Below, piece by piece: positions 58,457 to 64,000 of a stretch of DNA of 64,000 nucleotides. A program made the translations under genes and the position numbers. Source of the stretch: Tetracladium setigerum (taxonomy: Eukaryota; Ascomycota; Leotiomycetes; Helotiales); assembly GCA_031472005.1 (NCBI GenBank), contig PZJY01000010.1, forward strand, positions 868,001 through 932,000, read 5' to 3'. The number at the start of each line of letters is the position of its first letter. Position 1 is the stretch's first letter. The notes under the pieces are model-generated. The model was given only the letters and a program-made list of their open reading frames with translations. It was not told the origin of the DNA and did not search any database.

Positions 58457-59758
58457 CCGAAATGTGGAACATCACTTCGGCAGCTGAAGGTGGATGATGG
58501 AAGAGGACAATTGACTTGTTTGTTTCCTATGTTGTTGCGCATATAGAATTAGAAGCCCGCCAGGTTGCTTCCTGTTTGTACAGTACACAGCTGTTCTGCT
58601 GCTGCATTTGGGTTGATGACTGCCTTATTTTCTTTCCCTTAATAGAGGTTCTGTTTAGTTAGTAGACTGTAGAATAATTAGATTGCCATCTTCTCTTACC
58701 ACGGCACCTCTCCAACTTTCAACCAATACTTCATCATAAGAAACTTGAGATGATAGATGCCTTTACAGAACGCTCAGAGCTCAAGTAATAGCAACTCTTG
58801 CAGTCAAAGGCCCCGTTCTCTTTGCATTGTCGAATCTAATCTGTGATCCGTTAAACAACGTATCGTCCCAACTCCCCATCGACCATTATTTAAGCGCTTC
58901 GAATCAAAGCCAGATTGTGCCTGCCAAGTCTCCCAGAGCCCAGTAGTCAAGTCGATGCAAGCAATAATACCGTATGCAAGCTTTCGGGCATTGATTTTCA
59001 TTAAGCGAGGAAAGTCCGGAGTATGCATCCCGTCGAATACAGAGCCTCCATTCTTCACAACCGCACTTTCACACAGCAAAAATCTAAGCGCTGAGGCATT
59101 CGTTAACCTTACCCCATACATTACAAATTCCAATAAACCTCCTCACATAACCTCGCGCTCACTCGCTAACTAGCATGCAGGGGTAAATTCCAGCAGTCCA
59201 GTCCCTACGTGGGTAGGTAGCCCAGATCCCTTCCAGCAAAAACAAAGTCCCAAAGAAGGGGGGTTCGAGATGCAAGAAAGAAAGCCCCGAGGGCTTGGCT
59301 TGGCTTAAGCCTCAAAACAAGCGAACAAGCGAGACACCAAAGAAATGCGGCTGAAGAAAGGGGATGTTCTGAGCGCAACCAACCAGACAGCGGCTTTCAC
59401 ATAATGCCAAGTCAATATTCCAAACCGCATAGCAAGCCTTCTGTGCCAGAGCCTAGAGAGGGGCTTAAGGAGAGCAGAGGAAGGGAGAGATGCAAAACTG
59501 GAGGCGTTGATGCACGGGATGGGAAATGGGATTAGGGTCTTCTTTGCGAGCCCCATGATTGAAATTTGAGAGAGGGATATATCTAGAGGTGTTCCCCGCG
59601 GTTGCTTGGTTTTGGAATCGATTGATTGCTCGTCGCCAAGCCTTGTTCATTGGTTTTGAGTTCATATACTTTTCTTGGAAGATATATTTTTCATTGAAAA
59701 TACTTACAATTGAATTGCTTATTTTTCAAGTCGCTCTTTTTGTGTACGCTTCGCAGAT
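58457..59758. other. 1.3-kb intergenic region
   Basis: No gene called. The leftward frame 58804-59133 (109 residues) contains a plausible-looking ARKLAYGIIACIDL segment but lacks family features and splice support. The 3' part carries the promoter of the GPI-type protein gene. Confidence 0.5.
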
Positions 59759-61163
59759 ATGTATTCGTCGAGATATGCCGTGGGAGTGACCGCAGCTTTG
59801 CTGTTCCTGTCGTCGGGGGTGACTGGACAAATCTCAGGTGCTGAGTTCGATCCTCTCCTGTCTCCCACTGGAGAGGGTTGTGTAGATCCTCAAGGTATGG
59901 ATGGAGAACTTCAGTACTGGAAACTCGCTTTCACACCCTCATTCGTTTCTGCCACATAATTCGCTGACACAAGGGATACTTCTAGGATTCCGCGATTACT
60001 TCAAAGAAAATGTGGAAACATTTGTCGGCTGTGGCGAACGATGCAAGTTACCTGAAGTCCGAGGAATGCGATCAGAAACGGAATGTCTTTCGGGGTGTAA
60101 GACTTTACAGTATCAATACACGATTTTGGCTTGGGTTCAGAGTTGTTGGTATGTACAAGACTATCGAGCTTGTGTATCTTGGATGAAAGCTAACTTACCA
60201 CGATAGGAATCGAGTAAGATCTCCTCCTTGATAGTTTGACATTTGGGTTGGCGAAGGAGTGTTAACACGACGACAGGTTTTCTCTTGCGAATACCAACTC
60301 ACAGCGTTGGCCTATATCGGCCGCGGGAATCAGAGAACCACTGTCGGCGGAGGAATTCCTTTCTATCCTCCGCCCCCTGGCGCCGAAGGATCATGTTGTC
60401 AGTCTAAGTGACAACCACTCGATGATGCACAACTCACTGACTTGAATTCCATAGCCTGCAATCTTGGACACGTGGAAGGAAATATTACCGTTGGAACCAA
60501 CAACTTGAATCAATGCATCCCCCTCTCAGTCGGTGACAACGCCCAAGAAGGAGTCGATTGTCTGTGTTGTGGAAATTCACAGGTTTTCTCTGGGTAAGCA
60601 ACACCATCGAAAATGCTAGCAAGCTCTTCTTTCTGACTTCAGATAGATACAACATCTGCCCAGGTACTGATTTGTCCTTCATGGATATCGGAAGCCCCGA
60701 GGGAATCAAGGTCGCACAGAACATCCCATCTCAAGATAAATGCGCTATTCTCGACAAAAGCCCAGGTGATTGCCAGTCCAAGTACAATTTCACGTCAACT
60801 GGAGTTGACGTTGTCAACCCATTCAAATTACCGCCCACAGGCAAGGAGCTCTTGTCGAATTTACCCGGCAATGCATTCACAGATGGCGGGAACCAAGTTC
60901 TCACTGTCGTTCTTGAGGACATCTTTCCTTTCCAGAAGGTTGTTACCCTTGCGCCTTGGAATGCAGATGCCGCTGCTACCGGTGCCACAGGGACCGCTAA
61001 AGTGACGGGATCTGGAACACAAGCAAGCAAGACTGGAGCAGGAGCAGCTGGAAGTACGGGGGCGAGTGGTGCTACGCCTACGAATGCAGCTGGAATTGTT
61101 GGTGCACCAGCTTTGAGGTGGACTGGAGGGGCCGTTGTGTTGTTGTTCTTGGGTATGTGGTAA
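59759..61163 (+). CDS. Secreted, GPI-anchor-type Cys-rich surface protein
   Basis: Exons 59759-59894, 59986-60148, 60207-60213 (7 nt), 60277-60397, 60455-60593 and 60647-61163 close in frame to 360 residues. A simpler model ends exon 2 at 60152 with a weak GTACAA donor and skips the 7-nt exon; it is also in frame. Signal peptide MYSSRYAVGVTAALLFLSSGVTG. Cysteines recur (CVD, VGCGERCKL, ECLSGCK, SCNLG, CLCCGN, NICPG), suggesting several disulfides. The C-terminal 70 residues are Gly/Ala/Thr-rich and end in GIVGAPALRWTGGAVVLLFLGMW, a GPI-attachment-type tail. I do not recognise the family; a cell-wall or surface role is inferred from the signals only. Donor GTCAGT of the intron at 60398 is unusual. 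Confidence 0.78.
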
Positions 61164-62286
61164 CGATAGAGGGTGAGGGTGCTGTAAAGTGACTGTAAAA
61201 GGGCCTGCATACTTGATACCAATATAAACGATGAGGTATACTACTGAAAATATAACATATTGAACATTGAAACTGAGCAGAAGCCGAGAGTGAAGAGAAC
61301 AACATACTGACTGAAATAGACAATACAAATGCGCAATAACATAACAAAATGAGAAGACAAGCGGGAGCCAATCTGGAATCTACGATACTTCGTAACTTGG
61401 ACTCGGCTGCACAATAATAAGGCTCGTAGTAAGCACCTTAAATGCTGCTGAGCTTATTTCTTCTCCTTCTTCTCCTTCGTCTCTCATAGGCGGCATACCC
61501 TTTTGGAAGGGTGGGTGGCGGTGGCAGAATTTCCAGGAACCGAATACGAAAAAGGGGGTTGAGCAACTGGACTCAACCCAATTCCTCCAATGGCAGCAAA
61601 AGGATGTAAACAAAGAAAGACCACAATGATGATGATGACTTGTTATGGCTTGTGGCATCGACTCACATGCACCCCGATGGAATGTTGTAACTCGTGATAC
61701 TTACTTCGTGCTCTAGACCATGGTGGAATAATGAATCGATGATGATGGGAGGCGCGTCAGAGAATGGCCAATTCTCATACCACGGAATCCGCGGAATCCG
61801 TGGGAAGGTTGGTTGTGAGGGAGGATTGGGGAGACCAAGCGAGAAGAGATTGGGAGTTGGCAGAAAAATAAAATTGGTTCTTCTCGGTAGAGTCGGCCCC
61901 TCTATTTTACCGGCTTCTCATTGGTTCAAAGGCCTGCTGTCGTCCAATTACCAATCGTTAATTTGTTGATTGATTTTCGGTCGAGGAGGTCTATAATTCC
62001 GAGACCCCCCTTCACCCATTTCATAATACCTAATTCTACAAGACCATCTTCTTCGTGTCGCCTTTCCTCCCTCCCCCTTCGACTCCTCCTCCTCCTCCCC
62101 CTCCTCTTCAACCCCCAATTCCTCTTGGAAGAGGCTCATTCTTCCTCCCCGCCGACCGACGATACAACAGCGGCAATATCAATTGCTTGGCTGTGTTGAG
62201 AAAGGAAACCGATAAGCAAGAGAAGAGAGAGAGAGCTTCTGGAACATTGCGCAACACCACATATCAAGTTTCCGGCATTTGGAGTC
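61164..62286. other. 1.1-kb intergenic region with ERG5 promoter
   Basis: Holds the 3' end of the GPI-type gene and the ERG5 promoter. An ATTGG (inverted CCAAT) lies at about 61920, a palindromic CGG element at 61780-61803, and a pyrimidine-rich leader (CCTCCTCCTCCTCCCCC) near 62080-62105. No gene. Confidence 0.5.
61780..61803. promoter_or_regulatory. Palindromic CGG element upstream of ERG5
   Basis: Two abutting copies of CGGAATCCG (61783-61791 and 61792-61800), flanked by CCA and TGG-like ends so that all but one base pair of a 24-base window is symmetric. Taking the outer half-sites, it reads CGG-N12-CCG. It lies 484 bases before the ERG5 start. CGG inverted pairs are the usual binding sites of Zn2Cys6 dimers. 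Confidence 0.6.
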
Positions 62287-64000
62287 ATGGCGGCAGTTCA
62301 GAATGCCAGCTTTGCGTCGCCTCTGGCAGATGCAAAGTTTGCGCAGCTTGGAGGAAATTCGCATGTTGAGGGTCTACTTCTGAAGCTGTCAGGTCTTTCG
62401 GGATGGACCCTCGCAATCACTCTGTTTGCAATGGTAGTGGCCTATGATCAAAGTAAGGATTCACAGACTCGACTCCGACTCAATTTACTGACGAATGAAC
62501 AGTTAGTTACATCATACAGAAAGGCTCCATTGAAGGTCCAATGTTCAAAGTACCATTTATGGGCCCCTTTTTAGAGTCAATGAATCCCAAGTTTGAGGAA
62601 TACATGGGAAAATGGGCCAGCGGACCTTTGAGCTGTGTATCCGTCTTCCACAAGTATGTTCTACTTCCTCATAATATTCACGTGCGAGAGCCAAAGGACT
62701 AACATCTTGCTACCTCCAGATTCGTCGTCATTGCTTCCACCCGAGATATGGCTAGAAAGGTTTTCAATTCGCCTGGCTTTGTTAAACCTTGTGTCGTCGA
62801 TGTTGCGCACAAACTCCTGGGAGCCGATAACTGGGTCTTCTTGGATGGAAAGGCACACGTTGACTTCCGAAAGGGTCTCAATGGCCTCTTCACTCGCAAG
62901 GCCCTCGACATCTATCTACCAGGCCAGGAGCAGGTATATGTTGATTACTTTGCCCGCTTCCTAAAAGTGACAGAGGATGCCGGTGGCAAGCCTGTCCCTT
63001 TCATGGCTGAGCTCCGAGAACTCATGTGTGCCGTCTCTTGCAGAACCTTTGTTGGACACTACATCTCCGATGAGGCCATCAAGAACATCGCGAACGACTA
63101 TTACTTGATTACCGCAGCTCTCGAATTGGTCAACTTCCCAATCATCATTCCTTTCACCAACACTTGGTACGGAAAGAAGGCAGCCGACATGGTTTTGGTC
63201 GAATTCTCCAAATGCGCAGCCAAGAGCAGAGCCCGAATGGAAGCTGGAGGCGACGTCACCTGTATTATGGACGGATGGGTCCTCTCGCAAGTTGAGTCGG
63301 CCAGATACCGCAAGCGCCAAGAGGAAGGTCTTTCGATGGAAGGAATTGATAAGCCTTCCCCATTCCTCCGTGACTTCACCGACTACGAAATTGCGCAAAC
63401 CGTTTTCACCTTCTTGTTCGCATCCCAAGACGCCACAAGCAGTGCAGCGACTTGGCTATTCCAGACTATGGCTCAACGACCAGATGTTCTTGACAAGGTC
63501 CGCGCCGAAAACTTGTTGGTCCGAAAGGGCGACCGATCCGCACACTTGACTATGGATACCATGGATGAGATGCCATACACTCTTGCAGTCGTGAAGGAGT
63601 TGTTGAGATACCGCCCTCCAGTCCTCATGGTTCCATACCTTGCCAAGAAACCATTCCCAATCACCGATACCTACACTGTGCCAAAGGGTAAGTTATTGTT
63701 CTAAAACCTTTCGCTGTTGTCCAAGCTTACAAAAATTAGGTGCTATGATCATTCCAACCGTTTACCCAGCGCTGCGCGACCCAGAAATTTACACCAACCC
63801 TGACTTGTTCGATCCTGATCGATACTTTTCTGGCGATGCTGAAGAGAAGGGAGCAAAGAACTTCTTGGTCTTTGGAACCGGCCCTCATTATTGCCTGGGA
63901 CAAATCTATGCTGTTCGTAATTTAGCACTCATGATCGGAATGGCCTCGATGTCTCTCGACTGGGTTCACCACCCAACACCACTTTCCGAAGAAATCAAAG
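62287..64000 (+). CDS. ERG5: C-22 sterol desaturase ERG5 (CYP61), partial
   Basis: Exons 62287-62452, 62503-62653, 62720-63687 and 63740 to beyond the window edge. The order matches CYP61: a TM anchor (SGWTLAITLFAMVVAY), GPMFKVPFMGPFLESMNPKFEEY, LSCVSVFHKFVVIASTRDMARKVF, NWVFLDGKAHVDFRKGLNGLFTRKAL, ELMCAVSCRTFVGHYISDEA, the I-helix FLFASQDATSSAATWLF, the K-helix VVKELLRYRPP and the heme loop FGTGPHYCLGQ (63871-63903). CYP61 introduces the C22-C23 double bond late in ergosterol synthesis in the ER. It is distinct from CYP51 (Erg11): the ASQDATSS helix and LESMNPKFEEY are Erg5-type. The C-terminal part is off the window. No frame problem is seen. Confidence 0.95.

Noticed and set aside
58804..59133. 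109-residue leftward frame in an intergenic region
   Set aside because: No recognisable motif, weak start context and no flanking exons that would extend it.
62287..64000. CYP51 (ERG11) as the identity of the last gene
   Set aside because: The LESMNPKFEEY, ASQDATSS and GPHYCLGQ motifs fit CYP61/Erg5, not CYP51.

Overview
The window looks like a chromosomal segment of a filamentous ascomycete (Pezizomycotina). The evidence is many short spliceosomal introns (mostly 45-130 nt) with GTAAGT/GTATGT-like donors, plus an AA9 LPMO, a Zn2Cys6 regulator, a PDR-type ABC pump, a fungal rhodopsin-domain membrane protein and the ergosterol gene ERG5. A Leotiomycete is a guess only. I see no rRNA, CRISPR array, transposon or convincing tRNA.

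Region 1 (1-31 kb) is mostly conserved housekeeping genes. In order: a 2EXR-like gene with a frame break; a Yrb2/RanBP3-type Ran-binding protein; the DNA helicase HRQ1; the ribosome-quality-control E3 ligase listerin; a mitochondrial-type protein with a seven-unit tandem repeat; a POM33/TMEM33 protein; the cyclin CTK2; palmitoyl-protein thioesterase; an L1-domain ribosome-biogenesis protein; an FHA-domain (Tos4-like) protein; and a small conserved-looking protein.

Region 2 (31-64 kb) has long intergenic stretches and accessory or environment-facing genes: AA9 LPMO, MFS drug transporter, a single-pass Cys-containing membrane protein, a frame-broken P450, a rhodopsin-domain protein, an amino acid/GABA/choline-type permease, a Zn2Cys6 regulator divergent from an ABC-G pump, a secreted GPI-type Cys-rich protein, and the start of ERG5 (cut by the window edge).

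Exon models were built by hand and each was checked for reading-frame closure. The main points for a second look are: (i) six single-base frame breaks in four genes, all lying in homopolymers and all needing one extra base, which suggests homopolymer under-calls or, for the P450, decay; (ii) two abutting CGGAATCCG boxes in the ERG5 promoter, giving CGG-N12-CCG; (iii) a perfect 7-bp-arm inverted repeat abutting a TATA-like element in the regulator/ABC-pump promoter; (iv) the 32-33-residue repeat array in the mitochondrial-type protein; (v) very small exons (14 and 16 nt, and a candidate 7 nt). The pump, its divergent regulator and ERG5 lie within 12 kb, which may be a xenobiotic/azole-tolerance neighbourhood; that is inference.
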